Assembly: GCA_022821085.1 (NCBI GenBank)
Contig: JAJEEG010000002.1
Span: 124,001-188,000 of the forward strand
Reading direction: 5' to 3'
Origin: Candidatus Latescibacterota bacterium
GTDB taxonomy: Bacteria; JAAXHH01
Length of the DNA: 64,000 bases
The position numbers were made by a program, and so were the translations under genes. Positions within the stretch are counted from its first letter, which is position 1; every line of letters begins with the position of its first letter. Below the pieces are notes generated by a model. It saw only the letters and a list, made by a program, of their open reading frames with translations, made no database searches and was not told the DNA's origin. Of the stretch, positions 46,301 to 56,273 are shown piece after piece.

Positions 46301-48190
46301 TCAAAACGCCTGTCCGAGACCAAAGTAAAAGAAAGTCCGGTCGTACTTTCTCGAATTGGGAGGGTCGATCTTGCTTTGATTGTGAAAGCCCACGTCGCCC
46401 CGAATCAGCCCGATGGGCGAATTCACCCGGACGCCCGCCCCGTAACCAAGCAGGAGATCTCCGAAACCGAAAGAACCCACCGTCTTTCCTACCCCGCCCC
46501 AGTCCGCGAATACGGCCAGGTCAATCCCGGAGATGGGTATCTGCATTTCATGCTGCGCGCTGATGGCGATCAGTCCGCCGTCGGGCTGGCCGATCCGGTT
46601 TATGCCGAAACCCCGCACCGATCGGTCGCCTCCGATGAACAGTCTGCTGTCGAGGGGTACGCGGTTTTCATTCAGCGCCCTCACGTAGGCAAACGAGACA
46701 GCGGTTGAAAAATCCGGCGCGTTGGGAAAGGACAGGTATTTGCGGGCTATGGCCCTCACCGTAAGTATCGAGCTCCGGTTGAGCGTGGAACTGCCGAGCA
46801 GAGGGCTGGCCACGCTGCTCTGGAATTGACCGAAGAATCCCGTCTTCGGGTTCAGGATATCATCCCGCGTGTCGTACGTCACAAGCCCGGTCAGACTGCC
46901 TTCGCGCCTGGACCGGAGGCTGTCTACTTCCGAACCGCTTCGCAGGAGTTCGGCCAGTTCGTCGCTGAGCGACGATACCTCGATGTTCTTCAGCGTATAG
47001 GTCAGTTGACTTCGGTAGGTGCGGGAGAGTTCGCGGTTGGCCGCCACGGACACGCCCGCTTCCTGCTCGGTATGGCTGATGCGGTCCTCGCGCCGGAAGA
47101 ACGCGCGCAGGATGCCCGTCGTCCTGGTCCGGAACAACCACGGCTGCGTGACCCCCGACTCGACGTGCTGGAAGAGCGAACTGATCTGACCGTTTGCGCC
47201 GATGGTGATCCCCCGTCCCAGCCAGTTCCGGTAGGCGACGCTGAAGCTGCCCCTGAAGCGTTCCGCCGTGGCGAACCCGGCGCCGAAGCTCACCTCGCCC
47301 CCGGGCAGTTCGGTGACCTCCACCACCAGGTCCCGCACCGTAGCGGAGGTGTCGCTCCTCAGGGGAGACAGGCGCACGCTGCGGAACAGGCCTGTCTGGA
47401 AGAGCCGGGTCTGGCTCAAGGATATCTTCGCGTTGTCGTAGAGTTCTCCCGGCTTTATCTCCAGTTCGCGGATCACTACGTTTCTGTGGGTCTTCAGCAA
47501 ACCTCGGACCTGTATCGCGCCCACGCTGACGGGGTGCCCTTCGATAACCCGGAAGTTTACGGTAACGGAATGGTCCTCCACGTGCAGCACGATGTTCGAG
47601 TCCACCACCACGTCCAGCAGCGCCCGGCGATCGGCGAGACGTTGGATGTAACGTTTGTCCCTCGCGGCGGACAAACGGAAGAAAACCTGGCCTTGCCGCG
47701 TGATCAGGTTTTGCCGCACCTCGTCTTCGGACAGGTATCCGAAGCCGTTCAGATTAACCGCGCGCACGGTGTACCGCGGACCTTCGTCGATGACGATCCT
47801 GAGCGCGACCCGATCCGTGTCAATCTCTTCGCGAACGGACCGGACCCTTGCATCAAGAAAACCGCTGTTCCTGTAGAAACTCTCTATCGCCGACAGGTCG
47901 GTCCGCCAGGTGGCGTTGTTTATTCGTCTGCGTTGCCAGAATCTGGGCCTTAGAAAACTGTCCGTTCTGGTTTCGATCAGACTGAGTATGCGGTCCTCCG
48001 CGATGGACGCGTTGCCATCGACGACGATGCGCTCGACGATATGAGACTGCTGGGCGTTGGTGGGGAAAGCGTACAGGATCGCCAGAAGAAACAGCGTCCG
48101 GATCGTACCGGGATACCGCATCCGGGATGAACCGATACGACCCGATTCGGCAACGGTTGGCTTCGAGGGAAGCCTCATTCCCTTTACCAT
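46301..48190 (-). CDS. tamA: Outer-membrane assembly protein of the Omp85 family (TamA-like)
   Basis: The protein has a signal segment (TIRTLFLLAILYAFPTNAQ), about three POTRA-like repeats (for example VERIVVDGNASIAEDRIL; YTVRAVNLNGFGYLSEDEV; VSVGAIQVRGLLKTHRNVVI) and a C-terminal beta-barrel. The Omp85 hallmark FIGGDRSVRGFG and a last strand ending GLGQAF are present. TamA works with TamB to insert outer-membrane proteins and in lipid traffic between membranes. The 629-residue frame from 48190 may start later: ATG at 48178 or 48121 (just before the hydrophobic segment) would shorten the leader. It lies 54 bp after tamB on the same strand. Confidence 0.88.
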   Translation of the reverse strand: MVKGMRLPSKPTVAESGRIGSSRMRYPGTIRTLFLLAILYAFPTNAQQSHIVERIVVDGNASIAEDRILSLIETRTDSFLRPRFWQRRRINNATWRTDLSAIESFYRNSGFLDARVRSVREEIDTDRVALRIVIDEGPRYTVRAVNLNGFGYLSEDEVRQNLITRQGQVFFRLSAARDKRYIQRLADRRALLDVVVDSNIVLHVEDHSVTVNFRVIEGHPVSVGAIQVRGLLKTHRNVVIRELEIKPGELYDNAKISLSQTRLFQTGLFRSVRLSPLRSDTSATVRDLVVEVTELPGGEVSFGAGFATAERFRGSFSVAYRNWLGRGITIGANGQISSLFQHVESGVTQPWLFRTRTTGILRAFFRREDRISHTEQEAGVSVAANRELSRTYRSQLTYTLKNIEVSSLSDELAELLRSGSEVDSLRSRREGSLTGLVTYDTRDDILNPKTGFFGQFQSSVASPLLGSSTLNRSSILTVRAIARKYLSFPNAPDFSTAVSFAYVRALNENRVPLDSRLFIGGDRSVRGFGINRIGQPDGGLIAISAQHEMQIPISGIDLAVFADWGGVGKTVGSFGFGDLLLGYGAGVRVNSPIGLIRGDVGFHNQSKIDPPNSRKYDRTFFYFGLGQAF

Positions 48191-48244
48191 GTGTATTGCC
48201 TGACCGTTTGGTCCCGTGACGTCCTTACATGCAAAGGCGTAGGC

Positions 48245-51200
48245 TTACCGAAACCGGAATTTGACCCGGAGGTCGATTCCATTCTGGGGAAGTTCGCCCG
48301 ATTGATCGGAAAACGTCTCGATATACAGGAAATCGGTCAGTTGGTAACCGACCCGCAGCGAGTATTCCGAAGATTGAAACAATCGGGTAAAGCTGACCCG
48401 GGCGCGCCGGTTGATCCGCTTGCTGAGGGTAAGTTGAACCGGCGATCCGGCTTGAATGGCGCTGTTCATCGAGAAAGGATCGCCCTCGACCTGGACTTCG
48501 TCGAGATTCAACAAGGCCTCTGCGAGTGCCTCTCCGGTCATCAAGAAGGCCCTGTTTCTCATGCCGGCGTATTCATCGGGCGTGGCCAGGCTGGTGAGTC
48601 CGGCCGTGCCGAAAGTCAGCAGGGAGACGACCTCGGGACCGTAGATTACCTCGGGACCGGCAAGCGACCGGGAACCCGAAGCCAGAATCTCGGTTGCGTT
48701 ATCGTCGCGCGGCGCCGCACGCAACTGGGGTGTCACCGTCGACACCGGTCCGGATGCAAGCAGTTCCACTTCGTAATAAGTATCGTGAATGTCGCGCACG
48801 CGGGGCGCCCAGGCCTGTATGTTCAGGACCGGGTCGAGCTGCGCCACCGGGTACTCGATCAATGCGGTGAAGCTCTCCAACGGTACGCGCCTGGTCAGGT
48901 CGATCCGACCGGTTTCCAGTTCGAAGGTTGCGCCCAGGTACCTGATCACGCCGTCTTCCTCGGCGACGGCGTTTCCGGTCACCAGGGGATTCTGCACCGT
49001 ATTGCCGAGGGCCACTCCGCCCTCGACGGTCAGTTGGGCGATATTGTTCTCGACGTCCAGGTCGGTCACGTCCACGGCTACGTCCAGCGCGATGCTCTCC
49101 AGGAACGGGTCCGGCGTGTCCTGCGGACGTATGATCGCGTTGTCGAGGAGCAATTCGCCTATATCCAGCGAATGCGTGACCACTCCGGTCACGACGACCG
49201 GATCGGCTACATTGTAAATCCGCGAAAGGTCCCTGTTGCCGGTCCAGGCAAGCGTTCCGTCGATTACAAGCATGGCCGAACCGAGTCGTTCCACTTCAGC
49301 CTGGCTGAAATCGGCATAGGCTTCGATTTCGGCGAAGGACAGGTTGTCTGTCAAGAGGTCGCCGGAAACCCGGACCGTGCCGTCCCCGGCGCGGAACGCC
49401 GCGGGCTTTAGCGCGAAGGCGCCTCCGTCGACGTCGACCTGGAGTACGTCTGCCCGGAACATCGGTTCGAACTCACGGAACCGCACCGCCGCATCCCGAA
49501 CGGTGACCTGGCCGACCGACCGGGGAGAAGCGGGTGTTCCTCCGATGGACATGCGGATGTCGGCCTTCCCCTCGATGCGTTCGAGATCGTACACGATACC
49601 ACTAAGGAAAGACAGGTCGATGTCTTCTCCTTCGACGGTCAGGGCGATGTCCTCCACACCGGTCGCATCGCCGGTCCACTCGGTACGGGCCGGGTCATAG
49701 GGTATGGTTCCGTGGGCGGTTATGGTATCGCCGCCTTTGCTGATCCGCAGGTCCCGGACGGCGATTTCCCCGCCGCCATACACCATGTGGACGGAGAGGC
49801 TGTCCAGGGAGGCTTGATTGTATCTCGGTTGATCCATGGAAGCGCGGGCGTCTATGACCCGGGCGGAGGCCGGACCGGTGACTTCGATCCGGGTATTCAC
49901 GTTGCCACCCAGGGGAAGATCGAGATTGGCCAGTGCCATCAGGGCGTCCATTCTGATCTGCTCACCCAGGATGACGAGGTCGGACACGCCCGCCTCCGTT
50001 CCGCCATCGACGTACGCCAGGCGGCCGCGCATCGTAAGCCGGCCCCGCTCGTCATCGGGTTGATTGATTCGGCGGATCGTGGCGGACATGGAATCCATAT
50101 GGATGTGGGCCCCGTCGAAATGCAGCCTGACGGGGTTCGTGTTCACCAGTTCGTTCTGGAGACCGAACAGTTTCAGCGAATCCAGCGCCATGACCCCGTT
50201 GACGTCGCCGCGGTCCCGGACCGAACCGTTCACGTCGATCCTGCCCCGTATGTACCCGTCCAGATCGGCGGGAACCACCTCGAAGAACTCCCGCAGGGGC
50301 GCCACGGCCAGGTTGTCCACGACCAGGGACGCCGTGTATCTTTCGCCGGCCGGAAGCGACTCCGGCTGGACGTCCGGCGCCCATCGCAGATCGACCGGAT
50401 AGACAAGATCGATCTCCGACCGTCCCAACGGGCTGTCCACGGATAGCATGGGAACCCGGAGCAAACGGTCTTCATAAAGCGCCGAGGCGGTCACCGTGCC
50501 AAGCAGGTTGGTTCTGATTCCCCTCGCATAACTCACGTCCGAAACGGTCAGCAGGCCTTCGATGCTGGGATCGCCCGGGGTTCCTCCCAGGGAGATCGCC
50601 CCGTCCATGGCGCCGCTGAACATGCCGTCCGACACCAGGAAAGGCGAGAAGAGCTCCAGCTGCACGCCTTCCAGGACGGTTTCAAGGTCGACCGGTCCGT
50701 CCGCGGCGAGACTCGCCGTGCCGTCGACGGTTACGCGGCCGAAATCGCCTGCCAGTCTGAATTCGTCCACGGTAATAACCTGGTTCTCCAGCTTCACCGT
50801 GGAGGGGGCCTCGGAATGCAGTATCCGGTCGTTCATCAATACATCCAGCGAATCGAGGGAGACCGTTATGGTGGACAGGTCCGGATACCCGGCCAGTCCC
50901 ACGGCGTGTACACTCCCGCTGAACGTGCCGGTGCCGCCTTCGATCGGTCTCTTGGAGAGTATGGAGAGCAGCGGAGACAGTGAAGTCTGCAGCAGATCGA
51001 CCCGCAGGTCGTAGGGGTACTGCCCGGTCAGCTCGACGGATCCTTCCGCGTGCACGGTGGGACCCGGCACCCGGGTCATGGTGAAGTCCAGGCGGTCCGT
51101 GCTGATCGTCATGTCCAGGTCGGTGTCTCCCAGGTCTTCGTTCTGAATCGACAGGTTCTGGACGGTGCCCTTCCCCGTTACGGAAGGCTGTTGAAGGGTG

Positions 51201-52984
51201 CCGGCAAAATCGCCCCGCATGCGAAGGATGGCGTCCAACCCCCACCAGGATTCGCTGCTGAGGTAATCTCCGAGCCTGAGGTCATGCACGTTGAAATATC
51301 CGGAAACAGCGCGGTCGCCGGCCAGGTTCGTCCTGGCCCGGAGCTCCAGCCTGTCCAGCACGGCATTGATCGTCAGGTTGCGTCTTTCATCCAGAAAACC
51401 TTCGACTTTGGTTTCGCCGAGGAGGACATCGCCGTAGGCCAGGCCGCTGACCCAGCCTCCGAGCCGCACGGTCGGCCGCCGAAGCGTGCCCAGCAGGTAG
51501 AGATCCAGGTCGCCCGAACCGCGGAGTTTATCGAAATCCAGCGGCGGGGGCAGCCTTCCGACGTCCTCCACATCAACCGAACCGGTCAACTGGATGTTCC
51601 CTTCCGTGCCGAGCTGTCCCTCGGTGTCAACATGGAAGGACGCTTCCCGGAGATCGACCCGCAGCAGTCCGCGCCGGTACGCGGCCGTCGCCGTTACCTC
51701 CCGCAATGGCAGGCCGCTTATGCTCACCAGGGCGGAAGAAGCGCTCAGGTCGGCTCTGCGGGGCGCATCGTCGAACCCGTCGCCTTCCATTTCGAAGGCC
51801 AATCCCACCTTGCCCTCCAACTCGCTATCGTCGCCGGTGAGGACCGTCGGCAGCGCGGGGAGCGCGATCCCGGGTGACTCCAGCTGCAGGCGGTATCCGG
51901 TAGATTCACCGCTGAAATCGAGCAGGCCCCGCCCCGAGATCCATCCGGCCGCATGCCTGCCCCGGAACCTATTGACCGTGAGCACGTTCCGCGCATAGGC
52001 CATATCCACCGCGGCCAGGTTGAACGCGCCATATTCCGATCGCACCACCGGCGACGTAAGCCTGGCCTCGATGGCCGGATCGGTCAGGCTGTCGCGCAGC
52101 GACCCGGTCATGGTGAAGATCCCCGGCATGGTGTTTTCGAAACCGATGATCCGCAGTATGGCGCCGACCTGTCCGTTCGCGGCGAAATCCAGCGTGGCCG
52201 GGTTCTCTTCCGCGGTCGAGATCTCGCCGGTCACGTGGTATTTTATTGGGGGGCCGTGGGCGGATTCCATGGTCAGGTCGTGAACCGTCAGGTCGTCCCC
52301 TTCGAAGTACACGTCCGCACGCATATTGGCTCCCGCGTCTTCATAACCTGCAATACGGTAAGCCACGTGCCCGGCGTCGATCTCGCCTTCCACCGTGAAC
52401 GGCCGGAGCACGGAGCCGCTGAAACCGACTTCGCCGGCGCTCACCGCCGTGGAATCCCCGGGATCGAAATAGCGGAACACGCCGTTCCTGATCCGCAGGT
52501 CGCGCAGATCGAAGGGCAAGCCGGACGTGCCCCCATCCGACGCTACGGCCGCTTCACCGTCCCGCGACGGGCCTTCAAACAGTAGATCCAGGGAATTCAT
52601 CCCGCTGCCGGCGGCGTCTTCGATGTAGGCCATGCGGAATCCTTCGATCCCGACGCTGTAAAGCGGCGCATCGCCCAGCGCGGCGTCCCAGACGTTGAAG
52701 TCTATCCGGATTTCGTCCGCGCCCGCGACCTCCCCGCCGCCATGAACGTCCGGCAGGCTTAAGGACACGCCCCGCATCGTCAGGTGCGTCCGAAAGTCGG
52801 TTTCGACGCCTTCGATCGTTACCTGTCCGTTGAGCCGGTCCTGGACGGTCCGCACCACGGCGCGGCGGACCTGGTCATTTCCCCAGCCGGTTCCCAGCAG
52901 GACGAGGACGGCCATGCCAGCCGTCAGCGTCAACGCGGCGAGCAGGCCCAGTCCCATGGTCCATATGTTCAGCCGTAGTCTCAT
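48245..52984 (-). CDS. tamB: Translocation and assembly module protein TamB
   Basis: At 1579 residues this is a full-length TamB-type protein: an N-terminal inner-membrane helix (LGLLAALTLTAGMAVLVLLG), a very long run of repeated beta strands and the C-terminal DUF490 domain (RRVPLESFTALIEYPVAQLDPVLNIQAWAP region, ending LRVKFRFR). TamB bridges the periplasm as a hydrophobic groove and supports protein insertion and phospholipid transport. ATG at 52984 was chosen because it starts the membrane helix; the frame is open to 53068 but that would run into the preceding gene. tamA follows directly. Confidence 0.9.
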   Translation of the reverse strand: MRLRLNIWTMGLGLLAALTLTAGMAVLVLLGTGWGNDQVRRAVVRTVQDRLNGQVTIEGVETDFRTHLTMRGVSLSLPDVHGGGEVAGADEIRIDFNVWDAALGDAPLYSVGIEGFRMAYIEDAAGSGMNSLDLLFEGPSRDGEAAVASDGGTSGLPFDLRDLRIRNGVFRYFDPGDSTAVSAGEVGFSGSVLRPFTVEGEIDAGHVAYRIAGYEDAGANMRADVYFEGDDLTVHDLTMESAHGPPIKYHVTGEISTAEENPATLDFAANGQVGAILRIIGFENTMPGIFTMTGSLRDSLTDPAIEARLTSPVVRSEYGAFNLAAVDMAYARNVLTVNRFRGRHAAGWISGRGLLDFSGESTGYRLQLESPGIALPALPTVLTGDDSELEGKVGLAFEMEGDGFDDAPRRADLSASSALVSISGLPLREVTATAAYRRGLLRVDLREASFHVDTEGQLGTEGNIQLTGSVDVEDVGRLPPPLDFDKLRGSGDLDLYLLGTLRRPTVRLGGWVSGLAYGDVLLGETKVEGFLDERRNLTINAVLDRLELRARTNLAGDRAVSGYFNVHDLRLGDYLSSESWWGLDAILRMRGDFAGTLQQPSVTGKGTVQNLSIQNEDLGDTDLDMTISTDRLDFTMTRVPGPTVHAEGSVELTGQYPYDLRVDLLQTSLSPLLSILSKRPIEGGTGTFSGSVHAVGLAGYPDLSTITVSLDSLDVLMNDRILHSEAPSTVKLENQVITVDEFRLAGDFGRVTVDGTASLAADGPVDLETVLEGVQLELFSPFLVSDGMFSGAMDGAISLGGTPGDPSIEGLLTVSDVSYARGIRTNLLGTVTASALYEDRLLRVPMLSVDSPLGRSEIDLVYPVDLRWAPDVQPESLPAGERYTASLVVDNLAVAPLREFFEVVPADLDGYIRGRIDVNGSVRDRGDVNGVMALDSLKLFGLQNELVNTNPVRLHFDGAHIHMDSMSATIRRINQPDDERGRLTMRGRLAYVDGGTEAGVSDLVILGEQIRMDALMALANLDLPLGGNVNTRIEVTGPASARVIDARASMDQPRYNQASLDSLSVHMVYGGGEIAVRDLRISKGGDTITAHGTIPYDPARTEWTGDATGVEDIALTVEGEDIDLSFLSGIVYDLERIEGKADIRMSIGGTPASPRSVGQVTVRDAAVRFREFEPMFRADVLQVDVDGGAFALKPAAFRAGDGTVRVSGDLLTDNLSFAEIEAYADFSQAEVERLGSAMLVIDGTLAWTGNRDLSRIYNVADPVVVTGVVTHSLDIGELLLDNAIIRPQDTPDPFLESIALDVAVDVTDLDVENNIAQLTVEGGVALGNTVQNPLVTGNAVAEEDGVIRYLGATFELETGRIDLTRRVPLESFTALIEYPVAQLDPVLNIQAWAPRVRDIHDTYYEVELLASGPVSTVTPQLRAAPRDDNATEILASGSRSLAGPEVIYGPEVVSLLTFGTAGLTSLATPDEYAGMRNRAFLMTGEALAEALLNLDEVQVEGDPFSMNSAIQAGSPVQLTLSKRINRRARVSFTRLFQSSEYSLRVGYQLTDFLYIETFSDQSGELPQNGIDLRVKFRFR

Positions 52985-53016
52985 CGTGCCGTACCGAGAT
53001 TTGAAGTCCGAAGCCT

Positions 53017-55323
53017 TCAATCGAACAGCTTGTGGACGAAACGGGTCCTCAGCGCCCGGGCCGCCCATTCCATGTTCCGTTCAATGTCCCGCCGCAGTTG
53101 ATCGCCCGGTCCCGCGCCGTCTCCCTCATCGTATCCCAGGCGGCGGGCAAGGAACAGAAACTCCTGGGAAGTCCAGTCCGGAAGGACGAGGTCCCGGGCG
53201 TTGCCGCGCACCATGCGCAGGGCGTTGATCAGCCTGACGAGGAACCGGTATGCCCGGTCCAGCATGACGCGTTCTTCATCCGAAAGTAACCCGGCCCGGT
53301 TGAGGGCTTCCATGGCCTCCAGCGTGTTCGGTCCGCGGACGGAGCCGTTCCGGGCGCCGTAGAGGATCTGCAGATCTTGCACGAAGTACTCGATGTCGAT
53401 CAGGCCGCCGTAACTGTATTTGACGTTTATGGCCCCGGTTTCGACCAGTTCGTCGTTCTGCCGCTCGCGGAGATGGGTCCAGGACCGGCCGTCGACCGGG
53501 GCATCGTGGTACACGAAGGCATCGCGGGCGGCCTCGACGTCCCCGCCCAGCACCGGATCGCCCCCGATGGCGCGCAGCTTGATCAGCGCATGGCGCTCGT
53601 AGGGCAGGGCACCGCCCTTTTCGTTGAAATAGGCGTTGAACTTCTCCAGGGACGAGGCCAGGGCGCCCTTTTCGCCGTAAGGGCGGAGCCGGAGGTCGAT
53701 CTCGAACAGCCCTTCTCTCCGGGATTCGATGGTGCTGCAGATCATGCGCACGAGCCGCTCGTAGTACTCCGAATTCAACACGACGTGGGGGCCGCTCGTA
53801 CTGCCCTGTCCCGCGTAGACGAACATCAGTTCGATATCCGAGGCCCAACCCAGTTCCCGGCCGCCGCATTTTCCCAGCGCGCAGATGCTGAACACGCAGG
53901 GCTCGCCGGAGGGCAGCGTGGGTTCGCCATACTGACGGCGCTGCTCCTGGTCGCAGATGTCGTACGCAGACTCGAGGACCACCTCCGCCAACGTGGTGAG
54001 TTCGCGGGAAAAGGCCTGGATGTCCTGCTTCTTCTCAAGGATCTGGCGCATGCTGATCCGGAGCATCTCCTTGTCCTTGTACCGGTTCAGCAACTCCTTG
54101 CGGCGGGCGTAACTTCCGACCTTCGACAACCGCGCGGCCAGTTCGCCTTCCATCTGCTCCCGCGACCTTACGATACCGACCACTTTGATGTCCTGCAGCA
54201 CGGGGAACAGGTTCTTGTACTGCATCCTGAGAAAATCCTTCCACAGGAAATCGCTCGTGCCGAAGAGCGTTGCCATCGCGCTGATCACTTCCTGCTTCTC
54301 GAGCTGGTCGAACATCTCCTCCATCGCCCGTCCCGGCGGCACGTTGGCCAGGACCTGGTCGATCAACTGGTTGAAGTGTTCCAGGGCCTGGGCGGGGTTC
54401 GGCGCCCGGGTCAGCAGGTGGGTAAACTGCTTGATGAGGGTGATCACGAACCGCAGTTCATGGAGTTTCCCCGGATCGGTAATCTTGCCTCCGCGCCGGT
54501 CGGTCACCTCGAGCGTGTCCTGCACCTCGACGCCGGCGGCCGCGATATCGACCCTTCGTATGTTGATGTCGCGCAGCGCCAGGGCGGTTGAAAGGGCGTA
54601 CAGGAACGCGGGGGTGTCCTGGCCCGTGATGTCGAGGCGGGTCGCCCCGGTCCCGGTGTCGTTGTCGATCGCCACGCGCACGGGGAACATGGATGAGCGC
54701 TCCGCGTCCTCCTCGTGACGGAGGTAGTCCACGACACGCTCGTTGATCCTTCGCTGCAGCGCCCCCGCGCTGTTCATCCGCAGGCTGTGCATGGCCTCCT
54801 TGATTTCCCGCGTAATGGCGGGCCAGTCCGGAGGCTTCTCCGACGACGCGCGCACGCGGAAGACATCCACGATTTTCCGCTGCGTCCTCAGCGAAGTCGA
54901 GGTGATGTCCGGCGGCGCGGCCGGTGTGCCCGGTCGTACGCGGCGGCGGCGTCTCGGCCGCAGGGACCGTTTGCGCCCGTCAACCGCCGGCGACGCGTCG
55001 GCGTAGGTGAACACGTCTCCACGCCGTATGCTCAGTCCATTAGAGGCCAGGAGGCCCGAAAGGATCGAGATTACCGACAGGTTGTCGAAAGCCACGACGG
55101 TAAGCCGCCACGTGGTATCGTCCAGGGGCTCCACGTCGATCTCCGCGGCGTTGTCCGGTCCCAGCCCGTTGATCATTTCGATATGTCGCCGGACCACTCC
55201 GGGTTCGTAACGCTCGAAGTAGGCCGGCTCCATCCGGTCGAGATGATCCCGGATCAGCATATCCGGCAGATCGGTGCCCTTGAGCTTCTCCGAAAGTTCC
55301 GTGATAGGGATCGTATTCGTCAT
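53017..55323 (-). CDS. GlnE-type nucleotidyltransferase with ACT-like regions
   Basis: The 768-residue protein has one nucleotidyltransferase core of the glutamine-synthetase adenylyltransferase type: ALGKCGGRELGWASDIELMFVY (about residues 478-500), then EIDLRLRPYGEKGALA and VKYSYGGLIDIEYFVQDLQI, ending in the helical GlnD/GlnE-like bundle. Two stretches look like ACT domains: residues about 55-105 (WRLTVVAFDNLSVISILSGL) and 220-285 (RLDITGQDTPAFLYALSTAL), sites for small-molecule sensing. E. coli GlnE has two catalytic halves; here only one is present, and there is no HD domain as in GlnD. So this may be a single-activity, ligand-sensing nucleotidyltransferase. ATG at 55323 was chosen over the in-frame start at 55353. 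It is upstream of tamB on the same strand, 32 bp away. Confidence 0.8.
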   Translation of the reverse strand: MTNTIPITELSEKLKGTDLPDMLIRDHLDRMEPAYFERYEPGVVRRHIEMINGLGPDNAAEIDVEPLDDTTWRLTVVAFDNLSVISILSGLLASNGLSIRRGDVFTYADASPAVDGRKRSLRPRRRRRVRPGTPAAPPDITSTSLRTQRKIVDVFRVRASSEKPPDWPAITREIKEAMHSLRMNSAGALQRRINERVVDYLRHEEDAERSSMFPVRVAIDNDTGTGATRLDITGQDTPAFLYALSTALALRDINIRRVDIAAAGVEVQDTLEVTDRRGGKITDPGKLHELRFVITLIKQFTHLLTRAPNPAQALEHFNQLIDQVLANVPPGRAMEEMFDQLEKQEVISAMATLFGTSDFLWKDFLRMQYKNLFPVLQDIKVVGIVRSREQMEGELAARLSKVGSYARRKELLNRYKDKEMLRISMRQILEKKQDIQAFSRELTTLAEVVLESAYDICDQEQRRQYGEPTLPSGEPCVFSICALGKCGGRELGWASDIELMFVYAGQGSTSGPHVVLNSEYYERLVRMICSTIESRREGLFEIDLRLRPYGEKGALASSLEKFNAYFNEKGGALPYERHALIKLRAIGGDPVLGGDVEAARDAFVYHDAPVDGRSWTHLRERQNDELVETGAINVKYSYGGLIDIEYFVQDLQILYGARNGSVRGPNTLEAMEALNRAGLLSDEERVMLDRAYRFLVRLINALRMVRGNARDLVLPDWTSQEFLFLARRLGYDEGDGAGPGDQLRRDIERNMEWAARALRTRFVHKLFD

Positions 55324-55535
55324 GCCGAGGTTCCAGGTTTTGGTAAAGGGCACAAAACGCCTATCTTACATAATACATCCAACCTTCCGTAAACACAACC
55401 ACGGAACACATTTAGGTACACGCGCCGGGGCGCGCGCGTGCGTACGAGACCGGACGAGATCGCACAGGGCCGGGCGGGCGACCGGTTGTGATCGGGCGGC
55501 TGTTGCAATAAACTTGCGATTTACCCACTTTTTTC

Positions 55536-55563
55536 TTGACAGTCCCACGAAAGGTTATATTAT
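55536..55563 (+). promoter_or_regulatory. Strong promoter for the iron-regulator gene
   Basis: A perfect TTGACA (55536-55541) and TATTAT (55558-55563) are spaced by 16 bp. It lies in the 317-bp gap between the divergent GlnE-like gene and the DtxR-type gene; the rest of the gap holds a GC-rich stretch around 55420-55500 and the inverted repeat below. Confidence 0.75.
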
Positions 55564-55601
55564 TCGAAGCCATATTTGATAAGCCAAACTTTTTATTGCG
55601 C

Positions 55602-55621
55602 TGGCAACACGATGGTTGCCA
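55602..55621. promoter_or_regulatory. Inverted repeat TGGCAAC-N6-GTTGCCA, candidate operator
   Basis: A perfect 7-bp inverted repeat with a 6-bp centre lies about 40 bp downstream of the -10 box and 20 bp before the DtxR-family gene start. Its size fits a dimeric regulator site; as it sits in the leader, it could also be an RNA hairpin. Confidence 0.5.
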
Positions 55622-55640
55622 TAACGTATCGGACGGCATT

Positions 55641-56171
55641 ATGGATGTCTGGAGAGAGTTTGAGCACAACGAAATCACGCACAGCGGCGCGCACTACCTG
55701 ATGACGGTCCAGCAGTTGATTGAAGACCAGGGATATGCGCGGGTCTCGGACGTGGCCCGGGAAATGCACATCACGCCGGGCAGCGCGTCGATCATGATCA
55801 AGTCGCTGCGGGAGAAGGGATATCTCGAAGAGGACAGGAACCGGTTCCTCCTGCTGTCAGACGAGGGAAACCGGCTGGCGCAGTCGGTTTGGTCGCACCG
55901 CCAGATCCTCATTGCCTTTCTCAAGAGTGTCCTGCATATCGACGCGGAACAGGCGGAAATAGACGCGTGCAAGATCGAGCACCTGATCAGCACGGAGACG
56001 GGGGAACGGCTCCTGCTCTTCCTGCAGTTCCTCCTCTCGGACGATCCTCACGGAAAGGCGTTCCTCAAGTCCTACTGGGACGCCAACGTACTGGCGATCT
56101 GCGACTTCGAAACCTGCGCAGTATGCGAGGAAGTGGGTGAATGCCTGGTCATCCGATCGGAGTCGGCGTGA
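55641..56171 (+). CDS. DtxR/MntR-family metal-dependent transcription regulator
   Basis: The 176-residue protein has an N-terminal winged helix (HYLMTVQQLIEDQGYARVSDVAREMHITPGSASIMIKSLREKGYLEED) and the DtxR-type dimerisation region rich in His, Glu and Cys residues that bind metal (CKIEHLI; CDFETCAVC). Family members repress iron or manganese uptake genes when the metal is bound. ATG at 55641 was preferred because an earlier in-frame start would lie inside the promoter. FeoA, a PepSY protein and FeoB follow, so iron is the likely signal. Confidence 0.88.
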   Translation: MDVWREFEHNEITHSGAHYLMTVQQLIEDQGYARVSDVAREMHITPGSASIMIKSLREKGYLEEDRNRFLLLSDEGNRLAQSVWSHRQILIAFLKSVLHIDAEQAEIDACKIEHLISTETGERLLLFLQFLLSDDPHGKAFLKSYWDANVLAICDFETCAVCEEVGECLVIRSESA

Positions 56172-56273
56172 GGGAAGTGGTCATGTTCAGGAAAGGAGAC
56201 CTCAGTCAATCTTCAAACACCGTTCAGTTCATGAGCTCGTAACGGCTTTTGACCTTATTCCACGGGATAATCC

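Noticed and set aside
48245-52984. TamB as an adhesin or surface repeat protein because of its length and beta-rich composition
   Set aside because: The N-terminal membrane helix, DUF490 end and the adjacent TamA gene fit TamB much better.
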